This document shows, in pieces, positions 1-7,419 of a stretch of DNA of 8,535 nucleotides. Location: positions 1 through 8,535 of the forward strand of contig JADFXA010000079.1 in NCBI GenBank assembly GCA_015233755.1. The letters are read 5' to 3'. A model generated the notes under the pieces. It searched no databases and was not told the origin of the DNA. It saw only the letters and a program-made list of their open reading frames with translations. Within the stretch, counting starts at the first letter, position 1. Every line of letters begins with the position of its first letter. The translations under genes were made by a program, and so were the position numbers. Source of the stretch: Desulfamplus sp. (GTDB taxonomy: Bacteria > Desulfobacterota > Desulfobacteria > Desulfobacterales > Desulfobacteraceae).

Positions 1-1323
1 GGACCATGGCCCCCAATTAATACTAAGACCAGATAATCCTAAAGATCTACGATATTGGGCTAAACCATCTAAAAAAGCATTTGCAGCAGAGTAATTTGCC
101 TGTCCTTGACTGCCAAGAAAAGATGCAGCAGAAGAAAATAGAATGAAAAAATCAAGTCTCAAATCTTTTACTAAATTGTGTAAATTCCATGCCCCAATTG
201 CTTTAGGCTCAATAACAGCGGATAGACTTTGATAAGTTTGGAGAGGTAAAAGTGCATCTTGACGAATTCCAGCTAAGTGGATAACACCTTTAAGAGTTGT
301 CAGATTACACGACAATCTTTTAAGTTCGTTATTCAACTTTGCTATATCACAAAGATCAACCTGAATAAGCTTTATCTCAACCTCTCTATTTTCCAATTCT
401 CTAACAGCATCTAAAAATTGAGGCTTGGGTTCTCTTCGAATCAACAGCCAAAGTTTTCTTGCCCCAAGTTCTACAAGTTTTTGTGCAATCGGCAAACCAA
501 GTCCACCAGATGCACCAGTGATGAGATATGCTCCATCTGGATCAAGACTTTGTGGCGATGTTTGAGGATTAGAGATATTTTCAGCAGAGTGAGGTGAATC
601 AACCATATTGATCTTGATACGAGGATAAAATAATCTGCTATATCTATTAGTTACAGAATCAATAGTGGTAGATATTCTATATGCCCGTTGCTCCAAAGAG
701 TCTTGAGTTAAAAAATCTGAAATAAAATGATCTATTTGAGACTTGTCACTATTTGGATCAATTTTTGAGTCAAAATCTATAAGTCCTCCAAAATATTCAG
801 GATACTCTAAAGCAACGGTTTTACCTAACCCCCAAAGAATTTGCTGAAGTGCTTTAGGACTTTTATTTTCAGAAGATTTTTCTCCCAATCCAATTGAAAA
901 GGCACCATGAGTAATTCCATAAAACTTAAATTGTCGTCTTGATTCAGCAAGGGTATTAATTAAAATAGCAGCATTGTTTAGAACATCAAGCTGCTGTTGT
1001 CTCAGTTCTATAGTAGTTAGATGTTCTTCAAAGACAAGGTCAGAAGCCCAGAGGTAAATAACGCGAAGTGGCTTATTAGAATAGGATTTTAGATTTTCCA
1101 ACTCTTGATAGAAATTTTCTTGTAAAATTATCTGACAATCAACTCCAATTGCCTCAAGTTTTTTGAATAATTGATTACCCAAAGTTCCCTTGTCAGCAAA
1201 AATTAAAACTTTAGATGATTCAATAGTTGGCTCAATATTGAATTTCTCAGATAGAGTCTGATCAAAGTTAAGGGGTTTAGAACTTACCTCTTCAGCCTCT
1301 TCCCAATCGATAGTATAAAATTT
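1..1323 (-). other. PKS domain: ketoreductase (structural plus catalytic halves)
   Basis: Residues about 1457-1897. The structural half starts at FYTIDWEE (W1463), with a degraded Rossmann half. The catalytic half holds the NADPH loop TGASGGLG (from T1725), K1830 in EPKAIGAWN, and S1854, Y1867 and N1871 in the FSS...NYSAAN block; the Ser-Tyr gap of 13 matches active KRs. The A-type Trp is absent, and the second Asp of the B-type LDD signature is kept (D1812 in IRQDAL), so a B-type-like stereochemistry is weakly favoured. No ER or methyltransferase lies between DH and KR. The domain ends almost exactly at the window edge. Confidence 0.88.
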
Positions 1324-4300
1324 TGTTATCTTATCAGCCGTTATTTTGTTTAACTCTTTTTTACTTAAATTTTTAGCAGTTAAACCTTTTAATAAAGTTG
1401 CCTGATCAGTCAATTTAACAGTCAATCCTAAGAAGGATAGAATCGGAATTCCATCAGGAGTAAAAACTCTTATATCGCCTTGAATGTAATCAGCCTCTTT
1501 ACGAGTGTTGACAATGCTTATTGCACTTTCGAACAACGGTAGTTCATAAACTTCAAAACGCTCTAACGCAAAGGGAATTAAGATTTTAGACTCTGCTTTC
1601 ATTATCTCTACTATTTCAGGTTTACCAAAGACTAATGATTGAAGCATTGCATCAATAAAACCAGGATATATATCATATCCTTGAGTTACAGATTCAGGTG
1701 TAAGATTAAAACGACAGAGAGCCTTTCCTGCATTAGAATCTTCTAAAGCTGAATCAAAATAAGATCGCCATAGATCGCTGTTAGTTTCTCCTGAATAGCA
1801 ATAAGCCCGTTCAATACGACAAAACCCAGTCCCAAGATTGTAACCTAATTTATTGAAATTGGAGTAAAAGTCAGAACCTAATATTATCTGATTTGAATTT
1901 TTACAAACCTCATCAACCCAACTAATGAAAGGCTTCTCACTATATTTATCTTTCCCATTCAGACGATTTTTATTTTGCGTACTTGAATTAAACCCTTTAT
2001 CAGCAGATTTTAAACGTCCTTCACAATGTGTAATCCAAGGCTCATTTGATGTTCGGCTTATGATCTTAAAAGCTGTTCCAAAATCATCTAAATTTGGTTG
2101 TTCAGAGTTTTCACAAACTAATTGGACAGATCGTATTTCATGCACAACCATTGGGGCAGTAAAACGAATATCAATCGCTACATTATTAGTTCTATTTTTT
2201 CTTGTAAAATATGAAAACAGATAAGATAGATAGGCAGCCGCTGGAACAATAGGCTCACCGTAGATTATATGTTCAGGTATAAAGGATGGTGATTCTTCGT
2301 TAAACTCAATATTATAAACTTCAATAGCTTGAACTTGCTCAATATTTTCAATATTTGGATTCTGAGAAATTGGGGGTAAAAAAATCTTTTGTCCCGGGAA
2401 AATAGAGATATTTGACTCTTCGTAATCTGTCTTTGATAATTTCTCTGTTGCAACTGGATTCATCCAGAACCTTTTACGCTGAAAAGGATAGGTTGGAATA
2501 GATATTTTGTTTCCTGTTAAAATAGTAGGAAAGAAATCAGCACTATTGGTATGGGTAGAATAATCGTCGGGATTAGATATAAATTTTTCTATATTTGCAA
2601 TTAGTTCAGATTTACTGTTACCAGATACAAAGCATTTATAATCAAAAGATGTTCTACCAACCCGAGCTGTATAGCACATATCAATCAATTTTTTATGCAG
2701 ATGTTTAGCATTATTGTCAGGAGAGTCGCCAATTTGTTCGGGCGTATCGTCAAACTTTTTAATTAACTCTATATAATCACTACAATAAGCAACCAACGCA
2801 TCTTGGTTTTTAGCTGAAATTGTTAGATTATATTGGTAAGAATTGTTTGGAGCTGAATTTGTATCAAGAACTATTTGAGTATTGTGAATTGGCTTATTAT
2901 CTAACAACTTTTCTGTTGGCTGTGCTAAAATCACATGTGCATTAGTTCCAGAGAATCCAAACGCACTTATTCCAGCAATAAATCGTTTATTATTAGTTCC
3001 AGTTATGTTTCCACTCTTTTTAATATCTTGGAAAATTATCTTTTCTCTTGGTATTTCTATAGGTAAATCTTTCCACGAAATCAATGGATTAGGGGTCTCA
3101 AAACCAACTTGTGGAGGAATAATACCAGAGTTAAGAGTCAAGATAGTCTTAATAATGCTTGCCATACCAGCAGCAGCTTCTAAATGTCCGATATTTGCTT
3201 TAACAGAACCAACCCATAGTGGGCGATCTTTAGGACGATCTTCTCCATAAACAGCACCCAATGCCTGCATCTCAATTGGATCGCCAAGCCGCGTACCAGT
3301 TCCGTGAGCCTCTACATAATCTACATCTAAATGGCTTATCCCTGCATTTTCAAGTGCTAAACGGATAACTTTTTGCTGTGCAGAGCCATTTGGTGCTGTA
3401 AAACTTGAAGATGCACCGTCATGGTTCACAGCAGAGCCTTTTATGACTGCAAGAATACGATCGTTATCTGCAACAGCCTGATCCAAAGGCTTTAGCAATA
3501 TTGCCCCTGCACCTTCGCCACGAACATAACCATCAGCCAAAGCGTCAAATGTGCGACAACGCCCAGAAGGAGACAAAGCTCCAAGTTTGGAAAAATAGAC
3601 AAATAGGTGTGGATGAACCATCACATTTACCCCAGCCACAATAGCGGAAGAGATAACACCAGAACGTAAAGCTTGGCACGCGCAATCAAGGGCTGTCAAA
3701 GATGAAGAGCAAGCTGTATCAACAGGAAAGTTAGGTCCTTGCAAATTAAGCAAATATGATACTCTTCCAGCAGCAGCAGAATACATAGAACCAGTAGCAG
3801 AATAGCCATCAATGAATTGAGGATTTGGAGACCAAAGATGCGACCCCATATAATCCATTGTGGAAATTCCTACATAAACTCCAACACGCTCTCCAGAATA
3901 GGAAGAGGGAATAATAGCAGCATTTTCAAAAGTATCCCAGATAGTTTCAAGCAAAAGGCGTTGTTGAGGATCAAGAGATAAAGCTTCTTTTGGTGAGATA
4001 CGAAAAAATTGAGCGTCTAAATCAAAAATATTAGAGTCATCTATAAAACCACCAACTTGAGAGTAGGTTTTTCCTAATTTATCAGGATCCAAATCCAACC
4101 AAAATTTAGAATCCCAACGACTTGAAGGTACTGGCTTAATTACACAATGCCCATCTAAAAGTAATTGATGAAATTTTGATGGAGTATTTGCAGAACCCGG
4201 AAAACGACAAGCCATTCCTACAATAGCAATTTCTCTTTTTTGATCATAACTTTTATGGTTTTTAGTATTAAATTCACTGATATAGATATTTTTGCTCTTG

Positions 4301-5691
4301 TTTGTTTTTAGATTATCTTTTTTATAGTATTCATTAGTAAGAAAGTTCGTCAAAGAGGCTATATTTGGTTTATCAAACATTAATGTAGCAGATATACGAA
4401 AACCAAGTTCGTTTGATAGATAGTTTGCCATGCGAACAGCGTGTTGAGAAGTCAAACCCATCTCTAAGAAACCGACATTATTGTCAGAAGATGGAGTAAC
4501 TATTCCTTGAGTAACAACTTTTATAGCTTCTCTGATTAATGAATGTAGTCTGTCTGGTATCAGGTTATTTTCTGTAGGAAGTTTCGAAGTTTCTTTTGCT
4601 TCAGCTATTTCAGCCACTCTTTTTATAACACTAATTTGAATATCATTTGGCAAACACTCTATATCAAAGCGTTCTGAATTTGCCAATAGAGCTAAACAAT
4701 CTGTTAATGCGACATTTGAATCTGTAAACCGTTTTAATGTAGAAACTGAAATAACAGGTAACTCTTGGTTTATTACTGAATGGTAATTAGAATAATAATC
4801 CTTTGCACATTCATCTATAGCACCGCTTAAAACACCGTGAGGACTTATTTCTATAAACGTTGTGTATTCATCAGCCAACATCGTTTTTATAGTCTCTGCA
4901 AAACGAACAGGCTGGCTAATATGTTCAGCCCAATATTTAGTACCAAAATCACCGGCAAGAGGCTTTCCACCACGAAGTGATGAATAGATAGGCATCACTG
5001 AGTCTTTTATAATAAAATCGCTAATAGCATTTTCTAAATTTGGTGTAAACGGCTCTACAATAGGGCTATGATAAGGGATATTAATACGAAGTATTCTACA
5101 AAAGATATTTTTTTCTTCTAATTTTTTGATTAAAGGTGTGAGTATATCGGCTGTTCCTGTTACTACAGTTGCGGTAGGACTATTTATCGCGGAAATCCAA
5201 ATGGAAGAGGAGACAAAGGACTCTTCAGAGTCTAAAATTTCTCTAACAGCTTCTTTAGGCAAACTGATATGGGCAAGAACCCCTTTGCCAATAATATGAG
5301 ACATTAATTGGCAGTGTTCCCAAACAAGGTGCATAGAATCTTCTAAGCTGAGAATGCCAGCCATATTAGCTGCTGCAATCTCTCCGGAAGAGTGTCCAAC
5401 AACCCCGTGAGGAGTAACTCCCCATGATCTGAGTAGTTCAGACAAGCCAATCTGAATAGCAACATTACAAGGGTGGGCAATTAAAAGATCATCAATGCGG
5501 GAATCATTAGCAGAACGGTTAATCTCTTCAACTATTGACCATTTTGAAAATTTTATAAACTCTTTATCACAACGCTCAATTATATCTTTAAAAATGGATT
5601 GTTCATTGAACAGATCGGCACCCATAGTCTTCCATTGGGTGCCGATTCCCGCATAAACAAATGCACACTTTGTTTTAAAACCAAAACGCAT
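1..5691 (-). CDS. Modular type I polyketide synthase, C-terminus beyond the left edge (AT-ACP-KS-DH-KR...)
   Basis: A multidomain enzyme that builds a polyketide or fatty-acid-like chain on carrier-protein thioesters. I read the frame triplet by triplet from 5691 to base 1 and found no in-frame stop, so 1897 codons are present and the gene is incomplete at its 3' end. Domain order by residue: AT 8-300, ACP 380-455, KS 486-922, an AT-free linker 923-1076, DH 1098-1426, structural KR half about 1457-1700, catalytic KR about 1720-1897. All recognisable catalytic residues are present (AT S101/H208, ACP S415, KS C661/H796/H836, DH H1141/D1347, KR K1830/S1854/Y1867/N1871). The ATG overlaps the stop of the DUF697 gene, and the AT fold begins within ten residues, so this start is convincing. 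The last residues seen, WGPWS, mark the end of the KR; an ACP should follow off-window. Expected cytosolic. Product unknown. Odd points: AT first, and no AT in the extension module. Confidence 0.95.
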   Translation of the reverse strand, partial: MRFGFKTKCAFVYAGIGTQWKTMGADLFNEQSIFKDIIERCDKEFIKFSKWSIVEEINRSANDSRIDDLLIAHPCNVAIQIGLSELLRSWGVTPHGVVGHSSGEIAAANMAGILSLEDSMHLVWEHCQLMSHIIGKGVLAHISLPKEAVREILDSEESFVSSSIWISAINSPTATVVTGTADILTPLIKKLEEKNIFCRILRINIPYHSPIVEPFTPNLENAISDFIIKDSVMPIYSSLRGGKPLAGDFGTKYWAEHISQPVRFAETIKTMLADEYTTFIEISPHGVLSGAIDECAKDYYSNYHSVINQELPVISVSTLKRFTDSNVALTDCLALLANSERFDIECLPNDIQISVIKRVAEIAEAKETSKLPTENNLIPDRLHSLIREAIKVVTQGIVTPSSDNNVGFLEMGLTSQHAVRMANYLSNELGFRISATLMFDKPNIASLTNFLTNEYYKKDNLKTNKSKNIYISEFNTKNHKSYDQKREIAIVGMACRFPGSANTPSKFHQLLLDGHCVIKPVPSSRWDSKFWLDLDPDKLGKTYSQVGGFIDDSNIFDLDAQFFRISPKEALSLDPQQRLLLETIWDTFENAAIIPSSYSGERVGVYVGISTMDYMGSHLWSPNPQFIDGYSATGSMYSAAAGRVSYLLNLQGPNFPVDTACSSSLTALDCACQALRSGVISSAIVAGVNVMVHPHLFVYFSKLGALSPSGRCRTFDALADGYVRGEGAGAILLKPLDQAVADNDRILAVIKGSAVNHDGASSSFTAPNGSAQQKVIRLALENAGISHLDVDYVEAHGTGTRLGDPIEMQALGAVYGEDRPKDRPLWVGSVKANIGHLEAAAGMASIIKTILTLNSGIIPPQVGFETPNPLISWKDLPIEIPREKIIFQDIKKSGNITGTNNKRFIAGISAFGFSGTNAHVILAQPTEKLLDNKPIHNTQIVLDTNSAPNNSYQYNLTISAKNQDALVAYCSDYIELIKKFDDTPEQIGDSPDNNAKHLHKKLIDMCYTARVGRTSFDYKCFVSGNSKSELIANIEKFISNPDDYSTHTNSADFFPTILTGNKISIPTYPFQRKRFWMNPVATEKLSKTDYEESNISIFPGQKIFLPPISQNPNIENIEQVQAIEVYNIEFNEESPSFIPEHIIYGEPIVPAAAYLSYLFSYFTRKNRTNNVAIDIRFTAPMVVHEIRSVQLVCENSEQPNLDDFGTAFKIISRTSNEPWITHCEGRLKSADKGFNSSTQNKNRLNGKDKYSEKPFISWVDEVCKNSNQIILGSDFYSNFNKLGYNLGTGFCRIERAYCYSGETNSDLWRSYFDSALEDSNAGKALCRFNLTPESVTQGYDIYPGFIDAMLQSLVFGKPEIVEIMKAESKILIPFALERFEVYELPLFESAISIVNTRKEADYIQGDIRVFTPDGIPILSFLGLTVKLTDQATLLKGLTAKNLSKKELNKITADKITKFYTIDWEEAEEVSSKPLNFDQTLSEKFNIEPTIESSKVLIFADKGTLGNQLFKKLEAIGVDCQIILQENFYQELENLKSYSNKPLRVIYLWASDLVFEEHLTTIELRQQQLDVLNNAAILINTLAESRRQFKFYGITHGAFSIGLGEKSSENKSPKALQQILWGLGKTVALEYPEYFGGLIDFDSKIDPNSDKSQIDHFISDFLTQDSLEQRAYRISTTIDSVTNRYSRLFYPRIKINMVDSPHSAENISNPQTSPQSLDPDGAYLITGASGGLGLPIAQKLVELGARKLWLLIRREPKPQFLDAVRELENREVEIKLIQVDLCDIAKLNNELKRLSCNLTTLKGVIHLAGIRQDALLPLQTYQSLSAVIEPKAIGAWNLHNLVKDLRLDFFILFSSAASFLGSQGQANYSAANAFLDGLAQYRRSLGLSGLSINWGPWS
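1414..2400 (-). other. PKS domain: dehydratase
   Basis: Residues 1098-1426. A double hot-dog DH. The first half carries the HxxxGxxxxP motif (H1141 in HIIYGEPIVP, then PAAAYL). A GYNLGTGF stretch stands where GYxYGPxF is usual. The second half carries the DxxxQ motif (D1347 and Q1351 in FIDAMLQSL). H and D are both present, so the domain should remove water from a beta-hydroxyacyl intermediate and leave a double bond. The Pro of GYGP is replaced by Thr (GTGF), whose effect is unclear. Confidence 0.85.
2464..2925 (-). other. PKS AT-free linker: KS-AT linker joined straight to post-AT linker
   Basis: Residues 923-1076. The first part carries the typical KS-AT linker wording (LTISAKNQDAL, then DMCYTARVGRTSFDY). 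The last part is the post-AT signature IPTYPFQRKRFW at 1065-1076, which normally follows an AT of about 300 residues. Only about 143 residues separate the KS end from that signature, and no GxGxQ or GHSxG block lies between. The module therefore lacks its own AT and must be supplied in trans or by another AT, a layout seen in trans-AT-type assembly lines. Confidence 0.85.
2926..4236 (-). other. PKS domain: ketosynthase of the first extension module
   Basis: Residues 486-922 of the PKS. The domain opens with IAIVGMACRFPG. The Cys is in VDTACSSSL (C661), the first His in EAHGTGT (H796), and the second in KANIGHLEAAAG (H836). The spacing of 135 and 40 residues is normal for active condensing KS domains. 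It closes with FGFSGTNAHVIL. C661 is a true Cys rather than the Gln of KSQ starter domains, so this KS should catalyse decarboxylative condensation of a malonyl-type extender onto the starter from the upstream ACP. Confidence 0.95.
4327..4554 (-). other. PKS domain: acyl carrier protein of the loading unit
   Basis: Residues 380-455 of the PKS. A four-helix carrier pattern is visible, with the attachment motif FLEMGLTSQHAV; S415 is the predicted phosphopantetheine site. The usual GxDS is GLTS here, with Asp replaced by Thr, a variant that keeps the modifiable Ser. It follows the AT after an acidic/polar linker and precedes the KS, so it should hold the starter and pass it to the KS. Confidence 0.85.
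4792..5670 (-). other. PKS domain: N-terminal acyltransferase, probable starter-loading AT
   Basis: Residues 8-300 of the PKS. The fold opens with FVYAGIGTQW (matching the family FxFxGQGxQW), then GHSSG with nucleophile S101, the IPYHSP block with catalytic H208, and FIEISPHGVL near residue 285. In ATs that load malonyl or methylmalonyl an Arg sits about 25 residues after the Ser (the RGRLM/RSRLL block) and pairs with the free carboxylate; here that block reads EHCQLM and the residue is H126. The HAFH/YASH specificity tetrad is IPYH. From family knowledge, losing this Arg favours uncharged acyl-CoA donors, as in loading ATs. I infer a monocarboxylic starter; its identity cannot be read. Confidence 0.85.
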
Positions 5692-5693
5692 TA
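5689..5693 (-). promoter_or_regulatory. TAATG stop/start overlap coupling DUF697 and PKS translation
   Basis: The TAA of the DUF697 gene and the ATG of the PKS share one base (TAATG on the minus strand). A GAGG lies 13 bases upstream of the ATG, too far for a good ribosome site, so ribosomes finishing the DUF697 protein probably reinitiate on the PKS. The arrangement supports both the PKS start and co-production of the two proteins. Confidence 0.75.
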
Positions 5694-6248
5694 TTTAGAT
5701 GTAACCTCAGTTGCAATTTTTTCACCCTCTTTATAGTAACTCTGAAAATAATCTCTCATCTCTTCAGGATCAAAATTAAGCAGAGTACCGCCAGATTCAA
5801 AATGTTGGGTAAATACTTTGCCAATAGCATAGGTGCAAGAACCTCCTACAACACTTAATGTTACTGCACCTGTAGTTGTTCCAATAAGTGGAATATTTTT
5901 CACAAGAGAAGCCAAAAATGGACTTGCGTGAACAGGTAGTCCGCCTCCTACTAAAGTTGTTACAAGAGTTTTACCAATATTTTTCATAAAAGGAACATCA
6001 TAAATTTTGCAAAGCGATTGAACTAACTCCATCTGAATTCCAGTAAGAGCTATAAAATCTATTACTGGTAAGGGAATTAATCCTGCTCCAACAGCAGCAT
6101 ATACTCTTTTACGAGTGGCTTGTTCGGCTTTTTGTAGCCTCTCTTTGAATTCTGATTCTGAGAGAGTTTCCTTTTTCATTGTTTCTGATTTAACTTCCTC
6201 AGTTGCATGCGCCGTCTTATCAGACTCATTAGCAGATTTGTGATTCAT
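5691..6248 (-). CDS. DUF697 family membrane-associated protein
   Basis: 185 residues. Residues 1-48 are a charged, polar, probably helical or disordered head rich in Glu, Lys and Ser. The core has the DUF697 hallmark IPLPVIDFIALTGIQ (58-72), followed by a helix ending KIYD. A Gly-rich segment at about 95-116 (TTLVGGGLP) and a second apolar stretch at about 119-146 (PLIGTTTGAVTL...) follow. The tail HFESGGTLLNFD is also typical of the family. DUF697 proteins are known as membrane-associated partners or domains of GTPases; no GTPase domain is present here, and biochemical function is unknown. The gene ends on the PKS start codon, so the two are translationally coupled. I infer a possible membrane anchor or scaffold for the synthase. 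Confidence 0.85.
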   Translation of the reverse strand: MNHKSANESDKTAHATEEVKSETMKKETLSESEFKERLQKAEQATRKRVYAAVGAGLIPLPVIDFIALTGIQMELVQSLCKIYDVPFMKNIGKTLVTTLVGGGLPVHASPFLASLVKNIPLIGTTTGAVTLSVVGGSCTYAIGKVFTQHFESGGTLLNFDPEEMRDYFQSYYKEGEKIATEVTSK

Positions 6249-6256
6249 GTCATTTT

Positions 6257-6262
6257 CTCCTT
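6257..6262 (-). promoter_or_regulatory. Ribosome binding site AAGGAG deciding the DUF697 start
   Basis: AAGGAG lies 8 bases before the ATG at 6248. An earlier ATG at 6251-6253 is only 3 bases away and reads just ATG ACA TGA, with its stop overlapping the real ATG. The spacing therefore selects 6248. Confidence 0.75.
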
Positions 6263-6277
6263 TCTTTAAAATTAACT

Positions 6278-6294
6278 TTTAACTAATTGTTAAA
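6278..6294. repeat. Small inverted repeat upstream of DUF697
   Basis: TTTAAC and GTTAAA arms of 6 bases flank a 5-base spacer, about 30 bases upstream of the DUF697 ATG in the 122-base gap after the barrel gene. It could be an operator or chance in AT-rich DNA. The remaining gap (6295-6370) shows no hairpin terminator after the barrel gene, so readthrough is likely. Confidence 0.25.
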
Positions 6295-6370
6295 CGATTT
6301 CTTTATTCTTTGTCTTACTAACTACATTTATCAGAGACTGCTTTTATTTGCTTGTGTTGTTAATAAAAAT

Positions 6371-7336
6371 TTAAAATACAACCTTTATACCTGTACCATA
6401 GGTTTGATCTCGTGGACGAATTCCAAGCAACTGATTGGCATTATTATCATATTCTTCTTTGTATGATAAGCTCACAAACAGATTTTCCATAATTTTAAAA
6501 TCCACACCAACGCTAAATGTCCAACGATAAAGATCTGAATCGCCAGCATCTACTACATATATCAAATCTTGTGTAACCATAACTCCGTAATAAGGAAGGA
6601 GTTTAATGCTTTCATTAAAATATAACACATCATATTTTTCTGTATTTGGATCGTAATTATGAATAGTATCAGCTATTCCCCACTCTTTTACTAAGAGATA
6701 TGTCTCATGGTATTCGTCAATATATTTTTTAGTCTCATAACCATAAGCACCAAACATCGAAAGTTTAAAAATCTCAGTATCATCAAATTTAAAACTATAA
6801 ACATCTCCGCCAATACCAAGGTAATATGTCCATCTTTCGTCTATATAAGAGTAGTCATCTTCAAAATAAAAAACACCCGGTGCAAGATAAGACTTTTTGG
6901 TAAGGGCATATCTAAAATCTTCGTGAACATCGTATTTGGTTGAATCCCTAAGATTTGTGTTTTGCTCAGAAAATGGGGGAGCTTTAGGTTTTGCAACATT
7001 TTTTTTCTCAAAATTACCGCGAAGATTATTTGTAAAGCGGTTATAACGTAAAGAAATTAGAGAACCAAGTGCATGGTTATCTGAAGTCCAATTACCTGTA
7101 GTTCTGTCCCACTGATAAGTAGCCTCAACATGCCACAATAAATCCTCTGGAATAGGATCAAAGGTCAAAGGATTACGTGTCCACCAATTACTTAGATCCT
7201 GCTCTTTTTTCTTTTCAACTTTCTGTTGGGTTTTATTCTCTTCCTTCTTAGTTTCTTGGGAAAAACTATTTATTGGTAATGCTATACAAATTGTTATTAT
7301 TCCCCAAATTACTACCCTAAATACTTTGTTCCACAT
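6371..7336 (-). CDS. Putative outer-membrane beta-barrel protein, DUF481-like
   Basis: 321 residues. Residues 1-26 form a clear signal peptide (basic start, apolar VVIWGIITICIALPI core, SFS before a likely cut at Q27). A Lys/Glu-rich linker spans 28-47, then NWWTRNP, then about 260 residues of alternating aromatic/polar strands with charged turns (for example HVEATYQWDR, LISLRYNRF, TYYLGIGGDVYSF, LFVSLSYKEEY). It ends in the aromatic VVF, as outer-membrane barrels do for BAM assembly. The middle block (VHEDFRYALTKKSYL, then ERWTYYLGIGGDVY) resembles the DUF481 pattern, but the family call is from memory and modest. Transport or enzymatic function is unknown. It sits between the thioesterase and DUF697 in an apparent PKS operon, suggesting a role in outer-membrane placement or export of the product. 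Confidence 0.7.
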   Translation of the reverse strand: MWNKVFRVVIWGIITICIALPINSFSQETKKEENKTQQKVEKKKEQDLSNWWTRNPLTFDPIPEDLLWHVEATYQWDRTTGNWTSDNHALGSLISLRYNRFTNNLRGNFEKKNVAKPKAPPFSEQNTNLRDSTKYDVHEDFRYALTKKSYLAPGVFYFEDDYSYIDERWTYYLGIGGDVYSFKFDDTEIFKLSMFGAYGYETKKYIDEYHETYLLVKEWGIADTIHNYDPNTEKYDVLYFNESIKLLPYYGVMVTQDLIYVVDAGDSDLYRWTFSVGVDFKIMENLFVSLSYKEEYDNNANQLLGIRPRDQTYGTGIKVVF

Positions 7337-7342
7337 TTTTCT

Positions 7343-7348
7343 CCTCCT
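7343..7348 (-). promoter_or_regulatory. Strong ribosome binding site AGGAGG for the barrel gene
   Basis: A perfect AGGAGG sits 6 bases before the ATG at 7336. It is the strongest ribosome site in the window and suggests the barrel protein is made in larger amounts than the thioesterase, whose own site is poor. Confidence 0.8.
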
Positions 7349-7419
7349 TTAGTTTATGTTTAGTTAATTTCTGTATCAAAATTTTAACTGACAAACAATT
7401 TTAATAATAATCTAACATA
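7349..7419. other. Thioesterase-barrel intergenic gap
   Basis: Very AT-rich. No terminator hairpin is seen, so the two genes are probably co-transcribed. TTGTCA (minus strand, 7389-7394) resembles a -35 box, but no good -10 follows at proper spacing, so I do not call a promoter. Confidence 0.4.

Noticed and set aside
1925..2224. Plus-strand open frame of 99 codons
   Set aside because: It lies wholly inside the PKS dehydratase region on the opposite strand, has no ribosome site or recognisable motif, and the minus frame is clearly coding.
2265..2453. Minus-strand open frame of 62 codons
   Set aside because: It is in another frame of the PKS reading through the DH start; its sequence has no domain character.
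3005..3250. Plus-strand open frame of 81 codons
   Set aside because: Antisense to the conserved KS C-terminal half containing H836; a shadow frame.
5640..5691. PKS as a 5'-truncated remnant that lost an upstream KS
   Set aside because: The start is tightly joined to the DUF697 stop with no PKS debris upstream, and the AT and ACP motifs are intact, so an original AT-first design is likelier.
6245..6253. Earlier ATG before DUF697 as start or leader peptide
   Set aside because: It reads only ATG ACA TGA and sits 3 bases from the ribosome site, too close for efficient initiation.
6707..6943. Plus-strand open frame of 78 codons
   Set aside because: Antisense to the beta-barrel gene; its apparent apolar character mirrors the alternating strands of the true gene.
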